Source of the DNA: Echinicola pacifica DSM 19836
GTDB taxonomy: Bacteria > Bacteroidota > Bacteroidia > Cytophagales > Cyclobacteriaceae
Length of the DNA: 64,000 nt
Assembly: GCF_000373245.1 (NCBI RefSeq)
Contig: NZ_KB890757.1
Span: 1 to 64,000, forward strand
Direction: 5' to 3'
Position numbers and translations under genes: made by a program. The notes beneath the pieces are model-generated. The model worked only from the letters and a program-made list of their open reading frames with translations. It was not told where the DNA came from and made no database searches. This document shows, in pieces, positions 56,230 through 64,000 of this stretch (its first letter is position 1; each line of letters starts with the position of its first letter).

Positions 56230-57191
56230 TGACAAAGATCGGAAAAGATATTGGCCATGCTAAAGCCATCCTGGAAGCAGGAGACCTGGTGGGTATTCCT
56301 ACTGAGACCGTATATGGGCTTGCAGGAAACGCACTTAATAAAGATGCGGTAGCCAAGATTTTTGAAGCTAAAAACCGACCTGACTTTGACCCCCTGATTA
56401 TTCATACGGGAAGTGTCGAACAGATCAGTCATTATACCACCTCCTTTGCTCCTGAGTTGGAGGCTTTGGCCAATGAGTTTTGGCCTGGACCGCTTACTGT
56501 CCTTTTACCTAAGAAATCCATCATCCCAGACTTGGTGACGAGTGGCCTGGATCAGGTGGCGGTAAGGGTGCCTAATCACCCGCTTACCCGAGAGCTGTTA
56601 CAATCGCTCGACTTTCCACTTGCTGCACCTAGTGCAAATCCTTTTGGCTATATTAGCCCCACCACGGCTCAGCATGTGGTGGATCAGCTGGATGGCAAGA
56701 TCCCTTATGTGCTGGATGGTGGCGAATGTGAAGTGGGACTCGAAAGCACTATTGTCGGCCTCGAAGATGGACAACTTACTATTTTTCGTTTGGGAGGAAT
56801 AGAAGTTTCTCAGATTAAGAGAGTGGCTGGAAATGTGTTGATATTGCCGCAGTCAAGCAGCAATCCCAAGACTCCAGGTATGCTGAAGAGCCATTATGCG
56901 CCTCGCAAACCTTTTATATTGGGTGATCTGGATCAACTGGTGCCACATTTTATTCAAAAAGGTAAGAAATTTGCAGTATTAAGTTTTGATAAGGTCTTTG
57001 ATGAAATAGATGCTCCGCACCAGCGTGCCCTAAGCCCCAATGGGGACCTGAAGCAGGCTGCGCATGCATTATTTGCCTATATGAGGTACTTGGATAGTTT
57101 GGACGTGGATATTATCCTTGCGGAAGAATTGCCAGAATCAGGCCTCGGAAAAGCCATCAATGATCGTTTAAGAAGGGCTTCTGCCCATTGA
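56229..57191 (+). CDS. L-threonylcarbamoyladenylate synthase, Sua5 type
   Basis: This 320-aa protein has the YrdC domain (GDLVGIPTETVYGLAGNALN, RPDFDPLIIH, EFWPGPLTVLL, VAVRVPNHP, PSANPFGYISPTTA) plus the C-terminal Sua5 domain after TPGMLKSHYAPRKP. It makes threonylcarbamoyl-AMP for the t6A37 modification of tRNAs. It overlaps the TPR gene by one base. A second, shorter YciO-type paralog is at 18889. Confidence 0.94.
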   Translation: MTKIGKDIGHAKAILEAGDLVGIPTETVYGLAGNALNKDAVAKIFEAKNRPDFDPLIIHTGSVEQISHYTTSFAPELEALANEFWPGPLTVLLPKKSIIPDLVTSGLDQVAVRVPNHPLTRELLQSLDFPLAAPSANPFGYISPTTAQHVVDQLDGKIPYVLDGGECEVGLESTIVGLEDGQLTIFRLGGIEVSQIKRVAGNVLILPQSSSNPKTPGMLKSHYAPRKPFILGDLDQLVPHFIQKGKKFAVLSFDKVFDEIDAPHQRALSPNGDLKQAAHALFAYMRYLDSLDVDIILAEELPESGLGKAINDRLRRASAH

Positions 57192-57229
57192 TTTAGAAAA
57201 TTATTTTTACTTAAAAAACCTATTTAACC

Positions 57230-58429
57230 ATGAACAGTAGGATAAAATCTGTTGACAACCTAAGCTTTGAAGGAAAAAAAGCATTGGTACGAGTGGACTT
57301 TAACGTACCCTTGGATGCTAATTTTAATGTAACTGACGACACTCGTATTGAGGCCGCTTTGCCGACTATTGAGAAAATCCTTAGTGATGGCGGATCAGTA
57401 ATTTTGATGTCCCACCTAGGACGTCCAAAAGGTGGTGCCGATGAGAAATTCTCTCTTAAGCATATCTTGCTTGACCTTGAGAAATCCCTTGACCGTAAGG
57501 TGAAATTTGCCCCGGATTGTATCGGCGATGAGGCCGTGCAGCTGTCAGCAGCATTGAAGCCAGGTGAAATTTTGCTTCTTGAAAACCTTCGTTTTTACAA
57601 AGAAGAAACTGCTGGTGATCCGGAATTTTCAAAAAAACTAGCTTCTTTGGGAGATATATATGTGAATGATGCCTTTGGTACCGCTCACCGTGCCCATGCT
57701 TCCACTGCCGTCGTTGCAGATTATTTTAACGATAAAGTGTGTGGCTATTTGATGCAGTCTGAATTAGAAAATGCCGATAAGGTGTTGGAAAAGCCAGAAA
57801 GACCATTTACTGCCATTATGGGTGGTGCAAAAATCTCTGATAAGATCCTGATCATCGAAAAATTATTGGATAAAGTGGATAACCTTATCATTGGTGGTGG
57901 CATGTCCTATACCTTTGCTAAGGCAAAAGGTGGCAAAATCGGTGACTCCCTTTTGGAGGCTGATAGAATGGAACTTACCAAGGAGCTGGAAGCAAAAGCT
58001 AAAGCCAAGGGGGTAAACCTTTACCTGCCAGTGGATAATATCACTTCTAAGGAATTTGCTAACGATGCTGAGCAGGGTGTGGCCAATAGCGGTGAAATCC
58101 CTGACGGATGGATGGGCTTGGATATTGGTGAAGAGTCTCGTAAGATATTCGCCGAGGTGATCAAAAACTCTAAAACCATTCTTTGGAATGGCCCTATGGG
58201 TGTTTTTGAAATGTCTAGCTTTGACAAAGGAACTAAGGCGGTGGCTGATGCCCTTGTGGAAGCTACTGAAAATGGCGCATTTAGCCTTATCGGTGGTGGT
58301 GATTCTGCTGCTGCAATTAATAAATTTGGTTATGGTGAAAAAGTGTCCTTCGTCTCTACAGGCGGCGGAGCTTTGCTAGAGCATATGGAAGGCAAAGTGC
58401 TTCCAGGTGTAAAAGCCCTTGAACCTTAA
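57230..58429 (+). CDS. pgk: Phosphoglycerate kinase
   Basis: This 399-aa protein matches the family from end to end: [69 protein letters not shown] and GGGDSAAAI. Pgk transfers phosphate between 1,3-bisphosphoglycerate and ADP in glycolysis. It has its own terminator. Confidence 0.97.
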   Translation: MNSRIKSVDNLSFEGKKALVRVDFNVPLDANFNVTDDTRIEAALPTIEKILSDGGSVILMSHLGRPKGGADEKFSLKHILLDLEKSLDRKVKFAPDCIGDEAVQLSAALKPGEILLLENLRFYKEETAGDPEFSKKLASLGDIYVNDAFGTAHRAHASTAVVADYFNDKVCGYLMQSELENADKVLEKPERPFTAIMGGAKISDKILIIEKLLDKVDNLIIGGGMSYTFAKAKGGKIGDSLLEADRMELTKELEAKAKAKGVNLYLPVDNITSKEFANDAEQGVANSGEIPDGWMGLDIGEESRKIFAEVIKNSKTILWNGPMGVFEMSSFDKGTKAVADALVEATENGAFSLIGGGDSAAAINKFGYGEKVSFVSTGGGALLEHMEGKVLPGVKALEP

Positions 58430-58450
58430 GCCAAGAGTAGATATAAATTT

Positions 58451-58485
58451 AAAAAGGCTGCTTCCAGTATGGAGGCAGCCTTTTT
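58451..58485 (+). terminator. Terminator of pgk
   Basis: AAAAAGGCTGCTTCC pairs with GGAGGCAGCCTTTTT around a five-base loop with one G-U pair. Confidence 0.9.
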
Positions 58486-58660
58486 ATTATTATGACTTTT
58501 ATAAATCCTTAAAATTCCGATAGATAGATTGGCATTAGGAATCTGATATAGCTATCAATCCGCTAAGCGGATGGAACTCTCGGTACTATCCCTGACTACT
58601 TAGGTTTTCAGTCCCTATTATCCTAGGTCTGGTTCTATGTCCATAGAGGGCATGCTTCGG

Positions 58661-59023
58661 CTATTTCCATTTTATCTCCACAGGAACCACCCCCGCACGG
58701 ACCATGTCCAGCTTTCTTGCGGCCTTTTTGGAGAGGTCTATGATGCGCCCACTCACAAATGGCCCACGATCATTGATCCTAACTTTTACAGTCTTGCCAT
58801 TTTGAAGGTTCTTTACCTTTACCTTGGTTCCCAGGGGTAGCGTCTTATGCGCGGCAGTCATTTTGCCATGACGGTATTTCTCGCCACTAGCGGTTGGTCG
58901 CCCCTTAAATTTGTCTGCATAATAGCTTGCTTGACCCCTTTGGGTCTGCTGAGAACTGCGTAATACAGAGCAAGAGGACAGGCTGATCAATATAATGAGC
59001 AGGTAAAATAACTTGTTTTTCAT
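58661..59023 (-). CDS. RlpA-like septal lytic transglycosylase lipoprotein
   Basis: This 120-aa protein has lipobox SLSSC with C18, then a double-psi beta-barrel: [35 protein letters not shown] and [22 protein letters not shown], all RlpA signatures. RlpA cleaves denuded peptidoglycan at the septum. There is no SPOR domain; short forms are common in Bacteroidota. Confidence 0.92.
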   Translation of the reverse strand: MKNKLFYLLIILISLSSCSVLRSSQQTQRGQASYYADKFKGRPTASGEKYRHGKMTAAHKTLPLGTKVKVKNLQNGKTVKVRINDRGPFVSGRIIDLSKKAARKLDMVRAGVVPVEIKWK

Positions 59024-59080
59024 GGGTAATATTCTGGTAAATCACCATTTGATGCGTGAGGGGCTCGGATGAAAGGGAAT

Positions 59081-59833
59081 CTACCTCACGAAAATCCATT
59101 CTTTCTCAGAGCTTAAAGGCTCGGAGAATTCATAACGATCCTCTGCAAAAACCTTTAGCTGCTCGGGATCGGTAATTTTATTCTTTATAATATAGTCCGC
59201 CATCAGTCCTCGTGCCTGCTTAGCAAAGAATCCGATTACCTTGTATTTATCTTCTTTGTATTCTTTGAAATTGACCGTGATGATGGGGCTTTTCAGAGCT
59301 TTCTTATTCACGACTTTGAAGTATTCGTTGGAGGCGAGGTTGACCACCGCTTGACCAGCTGCGGCCTTATCAATCGCCTTGGTGATTTTGTTACCCCAAA
59401 ATTCATAGAGGTTCTTGCCGTTTTTGTTCTCCAAAGAAATGCCCATTTCCAGACGATATGGCTGAATAAGATCCATAGGCTTGAGCAAGCCATATAATCC
59501 GGACAAAATCCGCAGGTGATTCTGGGCAAATTCAAAATCCTCCTGGCTATACTGGTCCACTTCCATGCTTTTATAGACGTCCCCTTTGAAGGTGAGAAGG
59601 GCTTGCTTGCTATTTTCGGAGTTGAATTCGCCAGAGAAGCTCTTATACCGGTCGGCGTTTAGCTCGGCTAATGAGTCACTTACCTTCATCAGCTGGATGA
59701 TGTCCTTTGCTGACTTTTTTTTCATCAGCGATACCAAGGTTTTAATGTCAGATTTGAAATCCGGTTGGGAGCTGTAGGCTACCTTAGTTGGTTCTAAATC
59801 CAGCGTTTTAGCTGGAGAAATCAATGCGATCAT
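59081..59833 (-). CDS. yaaA: Peroxide-stress protein YaaA
   Basis: This 250-aa DUF328/YaaA protein starts MIALISPAKTLDLEP and carries FKGDVYKSMEVDQYSQEDFEFAQNHLRILSGLYGLLKPMDLIQPYRLEMG and NLASNEYFKVV. YaaA lowers free iron and limits DNA damage under peroxide stress. It lies 57 bp past rlpA and 2 bp after the giant upstream gene's stop. Confidence 0.94.
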   Translation of the reverse strand: MIALISPAKTLDLEPTKVAYSSQPDFKSDIKTLVSLMKKKSAKDIIQLMKVSDSLAELNADRYKSFSGEFNSENSKQALLTFKGDVYKSMEVDQYSQEDFEFAQNHLRILSGLYGLLKPMDLIQPYRLEMGISLENKNGKNLYEFWGNKITKAIDKAAAGQAVVNLASNEYFKVVNKKALKSPIITVNFKEYKEDKYKVIGFFAKQARGLMADYIIKNKITDPEQLKVFAEDRYEFSEPLSSEKEWIFVR

Positions 59834-59835
59834 AT

Positions 59836-62800
59836 TTACTCGATTACTACTATTGCTTTTTTAACTATTTGTTCCAAATTCTGGTCTCTACTCTTAAACT
59901 TGATCACCACAGGATAGGTTCCGATAGGGACTTTTTTGCCGCCTACGGTGCCATCCCAAGTGCAAAATGGGCTGTTTTCGGGTACATTCTCCTGGATGCA
60001 ATGGAAAATCAATTCCCCCCATCGGTTGTAGATCAATACGGATATCTCATCCACATAATCGTTTACATATACCACAAAATTCCTTTCTGGATCAGTAGGG
60101 ATTAGTGCATTTGGGGTGGTAATCTTCAGTCCGCAATCTTCTATCACCGTAAAGGTCTCCATAAAAGTACAGCCTGCGATATCGGTCACGATAAGGGTAT
60201 AGTCCCCAGGTAATGTAGGGGTGAAGGCTGCGTTACTGCTGACCAATTCATCCTCCAGGTACCATTGGTATCTTCTCCATTCGCCGGTGGGCTGAAGGGT
60301 TTCCGTGATCCCTTCCACCGCACAGATGGTATAGCTATCCTCTAGTTCCGGGGCCACAGCATCGGAGTCCACCAAGGTCGCCTTATCCGTTCCGACGGAG
60401 CATGTCTGCCCAAAAACCGAATTGATAAGCCGCACCCGATAGGTCCCTTCTTCATTTATTGCTATTTCATCAAGACCGTCAAATTCAGGAATACGGATAC
60501 TTTGACCGTCAGCAGTGACGCGATACCAGGCAGGCTCCAGGTTGGCAGTGGCCGGAGCATCGTAGGATGCTCGTAGGATGCCTGTGCTAGTATTGGTGCA
60601 TAATCCGCTTTCGATGATGATCTCCACAGGGACCCTGGCCGGGACTTCTGGTGCGTAGAAATCCAACCATGCTGCTGGGCAAGCGGCGCCCTGTTTTGGC
60701 TGTACGTCCAGGCTGAAGTCACCAGGATTATTAGGGACAAAACTTTGCTCTCTACCGACAATTACTCCAACCACATTCCTCCAAAAGAAATTGTAATTTG
60801 AAGGATCAAATTCATCATCAAGCACCGCAAGGTAGCGTAGACCAGTGTCGCAATCATATAGCTCTTCTATATCATACCGGACCTGATTATTGAGGACGAC
60901 CTCCATTTCTCTAATCCTTGGGCAATTTTCACCCGAAGGATCTTCACCTCGAATGGTGTAGATTCCTTCCTGATCCAGGGTATAGATGCCATTGGGCTGT
61001 GGAGTGTAAATACTGCCGTCCTCGAAGGTGATGGTATAATTGACCCCTAGCGGGGGATCAGGTGCGAAATAGAAAATCTCACAAGCCTGAACTTGACTGG
61101 GTGCACTAAAGTTAACCAACGATTTGCCTATTATTAAATAGCGTTGCGTATCGGGGAATATACAGCCAGAAGGCTCGGAAACCTCCACAGCGTAGCTTCC
61201 TTTTCCTAGCTCAACGGTGACAGTGGAGTTGGTGATAGATCCTGCGATCTGATCTCCATTGTCCTCATTGGTGATGATAAAGTCTGCCTCTGTGGCGAGC
61301 CCAGTCATATTGATCACGATACTTCCTGGTAAGATCCCGTCCGGGCCGCAGGTTTCCGGGCTGGCGATCACCTCATAGCTGAAATCACCCGGCGGAGTCG
61401 CATTGGCAATGGTTACCACCTCCACAAACTCACATCCTCCACGGTCGGCTATAACGGTATAATTGCCCGGAGGCAAATTCTCAAATGGCCCAAGCACATC
61501 GCCATTGGCCACATTCAAAAACTCCTCACCATTTTCTATAATCGAAACGCTGTTGGCATCTTCCAGCATAGTGATCGCAAAGCTTCCCGTGGGATTTTCG
61601 CAGGTGCTCTGTCCTGTGATCAGGTCTATCGTAAATTCGGGTAATGGATTTATTGTTAAGCTAGCTCTCTCTTCTACCACGCAGCCCTCCAGAATAGGGT
61701 CTTCCGCAGCGAAGATAATATCATAAACACCAGGGCTAGGAAGCTCTTCGGGATTGACTTCCCACTCGTATCCTGCTCCCAATAATACGGGGGCTTCGGT
61801 GCTTCCCTGGAGCTGGTAGAACCACTGCCCGCTGATAGGTGTGTCAGGGGCGAAGGTGATATAATTCTCCTCATAACAGCTCTCTTCCGCCTCCTGTGTC
61901 AATTCAAATTCAAATGCCGGGCCTACAAAAACAGAGGTCATCGCCGAGCAGGCCTGGAAGGATTCATCAGCATCTGCCGGAGGTCTAAAGCTTACCACTA
62001 CGGTATAGATGCTCTCCTCCGTCACCTCGATCGAATTGGAGTTATTGTCCCCAAAAACGTCTCCGGCGGCATTGGTCCATTCGAAATCGTACAGTCCCTC
62101 CGAAGGATCATATCCTTCTATGGCTGTCAGGGTAATGGGGCTGCCACTACATAAAGTGATATCATCCTCCAAAGTCAATGGGGGTGGGCCTACTACCTCT
62201 ACATCCAATTGACCATTATAATAGTCCGGATTTCCACAGCGCTCCACATTCAAGGTCACGGTGAATATTCCTGCGGAATCAAATTCATACTCCAGGAATT
62301 GGAAATCGTCTCCTGTGCCTGAATATGAAAAGACCTCGCCTCCATCAATATCAAGAATGGCCCAGTTGTAAAAGTCTATATCTGGCTCTCCGGCACCTTG
62401 GAATTCGGCCAAGGCCAGCCCTTGATCCAGACACAGTCGGTCAGGGCCTGATAATTCTGGCTCTGGGATATTGCTTCCTGAGTTTTGGACATAGGAAGGG
62501 AGACCAAGGTTATTGCTGCCATTGGTTGCGGGACCTTGGCTCGTATAGGAGCTAGGGTTGCAGTCAGAGCCAGGGTTGATCTGGCCCACCTGCGGTGCAC
62601 CGACCACCGATACGTAGATGACACCATTTGGCCCCATCTGTATGGCTCCCAGATCTCCTCCAGCACTGCCAGAAAGTAGGTTTCGGGATGCTTCTATACA
62701 AGCCTCTATTTGGTCACGGCTTTCGGCATCAGCAAAACAGGTAGGGCAGATCTCACTTCCACCTTCCTCATCATCTATTTCCAAGCCTTTGATGGCGATC

Positions 62801-64000
62801 TCTTCGATTCCTTTTCCGTCTCTATAAGACACAAATATCTTATTACTATCACTGGAGAACTCCAGCCCATATACCTCATCACTACAGCCAAGGTCAATGG
62901 TAGCGTATTCTTTAAGTTCGCCTGTGGACTCATCAAAATCAAATATATCGACAGTGCTGCAGCCATTCTCATCATAGATGGTTACGGCGACTTGTTCTCC
63001 ATCAGGGCTGAATTTCATGGAACCTACACCCGCTCCATAGCCATGATTGGTGCCCACCGAACTGGGAACCGCCTGCCCAATACCTTGGGAGGTTACGGGG
63101 TAGGCCCGGAAGGTGTTATTGCCCAGTTCATGGAACATCACCCAGGTGGTGTCGCCAGACTCAATAGCGGCGGATTGCTCTGTTCCTGGGTTGAAGAGGA
63201 AATTGTCAGGACTTACCACACTTCCCACTCCGGTAGTATTCTCACCTTTGATGTCCACCAGGGAAAACTTCACCGTATTGGTGCCGCTGCTATTGGACTG
63301 GGTGGTGAAGAGGTAATATAAGGTTTGCTCTTGAGGGACTTTGATGGCGATCACACTTTGCGTGGAGGTATTGTCTCCACCTATATCCTCGCCTCCCTCC
63401 ATGAGATTTCCATTAAGATCCCATACCGACTGGCCATCCGTATAGAAAAGCACCTGTCCCGTTTGATCAGAAATAGTCGTGGTACCGGCAGGAATGTCCC
63501 AGTCAAAGCCAGGGTCCTCCACAGGTCTTGGTAGCGGGCCATCCGGATTGTCAGGGTCAGGGTTGAAGTCTAAGCCTGCATTTTCTCCGAAATACCATAT
63601 ATTATTGGTTTGATCATCTACTTTTTCATTGGCCACTGGATCCCACATTTTCACGGTGGTTTCAGCATATACATAGCATGTGGATCCCTCTTCTCTAGCT
63701 AAAACCCAATATGTGCCAGGTTTACAAACTTCATTAGGACCTTCACCGATCCATCCTTCTTCTTTCTTATTGGACCAGAAGTATTCATAAGCAGTTTCTC
63801 CATCTTGACCCGATCCTCCGCCAGTGCCTGGGATTCCTCCGATGCCCCCACCGGATCCTCCACCTGAGCCACCTTGTCCTTCTTCGCCAGAGCTCACCTC
63901 TAGCATTTCATTCAGGTCGAGACAGGTTTTGCAAGTGGTGGTGTCGGATGGGGTGAAGCTGGCCTGTAGGTTGTTTTCTGTAAAGCTGATGGTGTGATTG
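59836..64000 (-). CDS. Giant T9SS cargo protein with CHU/gliding-type C-terminal domain (5' end outside window)
   Basis: The frame is open through the window edge, giving at least 1387 residues; the ATG at 63906 is internal, since the codons upstream (TTTCKTCLDLNE) continue in frame. A Ser/Gly-rich linker lies near residues 5-35 of that ATG's numbering. A propeller-like region follows (WYFGENAGLDFNPDPDNPDG, QSVIAIKVPQEQTLYYLFTT, MKFSPDGEQVAVTIYDENGC). Many PKD/Ig-like beta-sandwich repeats come next. The end (NALIPTDPERNFVVYVNDYVDEISVLIYNRWGELIFHC...WDGTVGGKKVPIGTYPVVIKF) is the type B T9SS C-terminal domain. It is probably a surface adhesin. Several long opposite-strand frames here are shadows. 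Confidence 0.9.
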   Translation of the reverse strand, partial: NHTISFTENNLQASFTPSDTTTCKTCLDLNEMLEVSSGEEGQGGSGGGSGGGIGGIPGTGGGSGQDGETAYEYFWSNKKEEGWIGEGPNEVCKPGTYWVLAREEGSTCYVYAETTVKMWDPVANEKVDDQTNNIWYFGENAGLDFNPDPDNPDGPLPRPVEDPGFDWDIPAGTTTISDQTGQVLFYTDGQSVWDLNGNLMEGGEDIGGDNTSTQSVIAIKVPQEQTLYYLFTTQSNSSGTNTVKFSLVDIKGENTTGVGSVVSPDNFLFNPGTEQSAAIESGDTTWVMFHELGNNTFRAYPVTSQGIGQAVPSSVGTNHGYGAGVGSMKFSPDGEQVAVTIYDENGCSTVDIFDFDESTGELKEYATIDLGCSDEVYGLEFSSDSNKIFVSYRDGKGIEEIAIKGLEIDDEEGGSEICPTCFADAESRDQIEACIEASRNLLSGSAGGDLGAIQMGPNGVIYVSVVGAPQVGQINPGSDCNPSSYTSQGPATNGSNNLGLPSYVQNSGSNIPEPELSGPDRLCLDQGLALAEFQGAGEPDIDFYNWAILDIDGGEVFSYSGTGDDFQFLEYEFDSAGIFTVTLNVERCGNPDYYNGQLDVEVVGPPPLTLEDDITLCSGSPITLTAIEGYDPSEGLYDFEWTNAAGDVFGDNNSNSIEVTEESIYTVVVSFRPPADADESFQACSAMTSVFVGPAFEFELTQEAEESCYEENYITFAPDTPISGQWFYQLQGSTEAPVLLGAGYEWEVNPEELPSPGVYDIIFAAEDPILEGCVVEERASLTINPLPEFTIDLITGQSTCENPTGSFAITMLEDANSVSIIENGEEFLNVANGDVLGPFENLPPGNYTVIADRGGCEFVEVVTIANATPPGDFSYEVIASPETCGPDGILPGSIVINMTGLATEADFIITNEDNGDQIAGSITNSTVTVELGKGSYAVEVSEPSGCIFPDTQRYLIIGKSLVNFSAPSQVQACEIFYFAPDPPLGVNYTITFEDGSIYTPQPNGIYTLDQEGIYTIRGEDPSGENCPRIREMEVVLNNQVRYDIEELYDCDTGLRYLAVLDDEFDPSNYNFFWRNVVGVIVGREQSFVPNNPGDFSLDVQPKQGAACPAAWLDFYAPEVPARVPVEIIIESGLCTNTSTGILRASYDAPATANLEPAWYRVTADGQSIRIPEFDGLDEIAINEEGTYRVRLINSVFGQTCSVGTDKATLVDSDAVAPELEDSYTICAVEGITETLQPTGEWRRYQWYLEDELVSSNAAFTPTLPGDYTLIVTDIAGCTFMETFTVIEDCGLKITTPNALIPTDPERNFVVYVNDYVDEISVLIYNRWGELIFHCIQENVPENSPFCTWDGTVGGKKVPIGTYPVVIKFKSRDQNLEQIVKKAIVVIE

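Noticed and set aside
62710-63321. 203-aa plus-strand open frame inside the giant T9SS gene
   Set aside because: It is antisense to a clearly coding propeller/PKD protein and shows no domain, signal or ribosome site.
1-64000. CRISPR array or prophage
   Set aside because: No regularly spaced repeat-spacer pattern, Cas genes or phage structural genes were seen.

Overview
The window reads as a chromosome segment of a Bacteroidota bacterium, most likely order Cytophagales (Cyclobacteriaceae-like). Indicators are a PorV/PorQ-type protein next to a PorU2-like type IX secretion sortase, a giant secreted protein with a gliding-motility-type (CHU-like) C-terminal domain, a GIN-type DUF4097 protein, a CtlX hydrolase, a WbqC protein and a 6-bladed beta-propeller lipoprotein beside an NVEALA-like peptide. 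I cannot name the species from sequence alone.

Layout. (1) 1-13451 is an AT-rich defence island. It opens with the end of an IS3-family transposase carrying an in-frame stop. Next, on the minus strand, lies a retron: an msr-msd RNA (about 5600-5860, with a clear a1/a2 inverted repeat), a 717-aa retron reverse transcriptase with a long C-terminal extension resembling a degenerate histidine-kinase ATPase domain, a 194-aa receiver-like protein, and a 576-aa protein with an intact-looking receiver domain and a C-terminal HEPN-like RNxxxH motif. The three genes overlap by ATGA junctions. About 1 kb of decayed sequence follows, then a complete type I Wadjet system jetABCD on the plus strand (6839-13451). 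(2) 13452-16071 is transitional: a frameshifted NVEALA-like peptide, a beta-propeller lipoprotein and an IS transposase remnant, ending at tRNA-Ser. (3) 16072-38321 is mostly core and envelope genes: yihY, a thioesterase, mltG, a YciO/Sua5 protein, a WbqC protein, clpC, a secreted propeller-like protein, CtlX, purB, a DUF4397 lipoprotein, a PaaE-like reductase, an ECF sigma/anti-sigma operon with two envelope proteins, a GH88/105-like protein and a PadR-PspC pair. (4) 38719-44884 holds the PorV-like/PorU2-like pair. (5) 45070-59833 is housekeeping: an HTH membrane regulator, tRNA-Leu, a SAM hydroxide adenosyltransferase, phoH, a GNAT, an OM barrel, comEC, an enoyl-CoA hydratase, recQ, a NUDIX protein, a TPR lipoprotein, Sua5, pgk, rlpA and yaaA. 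(6) 59836-64000 is the 3' part of a giant T9SS cargo protein that runs off the window.

Functionally, the island pairs an anti-plasmid system (Wadjet: SMC-like complex plus TOPRIM nuclease) with a retron whose proteins carry two-component-like parts. The strongest candidate for something undescribed is that retron: RT with GHKL-like tail, receiver-like adaptor and REC-HEPN putative RNase effector. The remaining genes look ordinary for the lineage. All family calls are from reading motifs; no database search was run.
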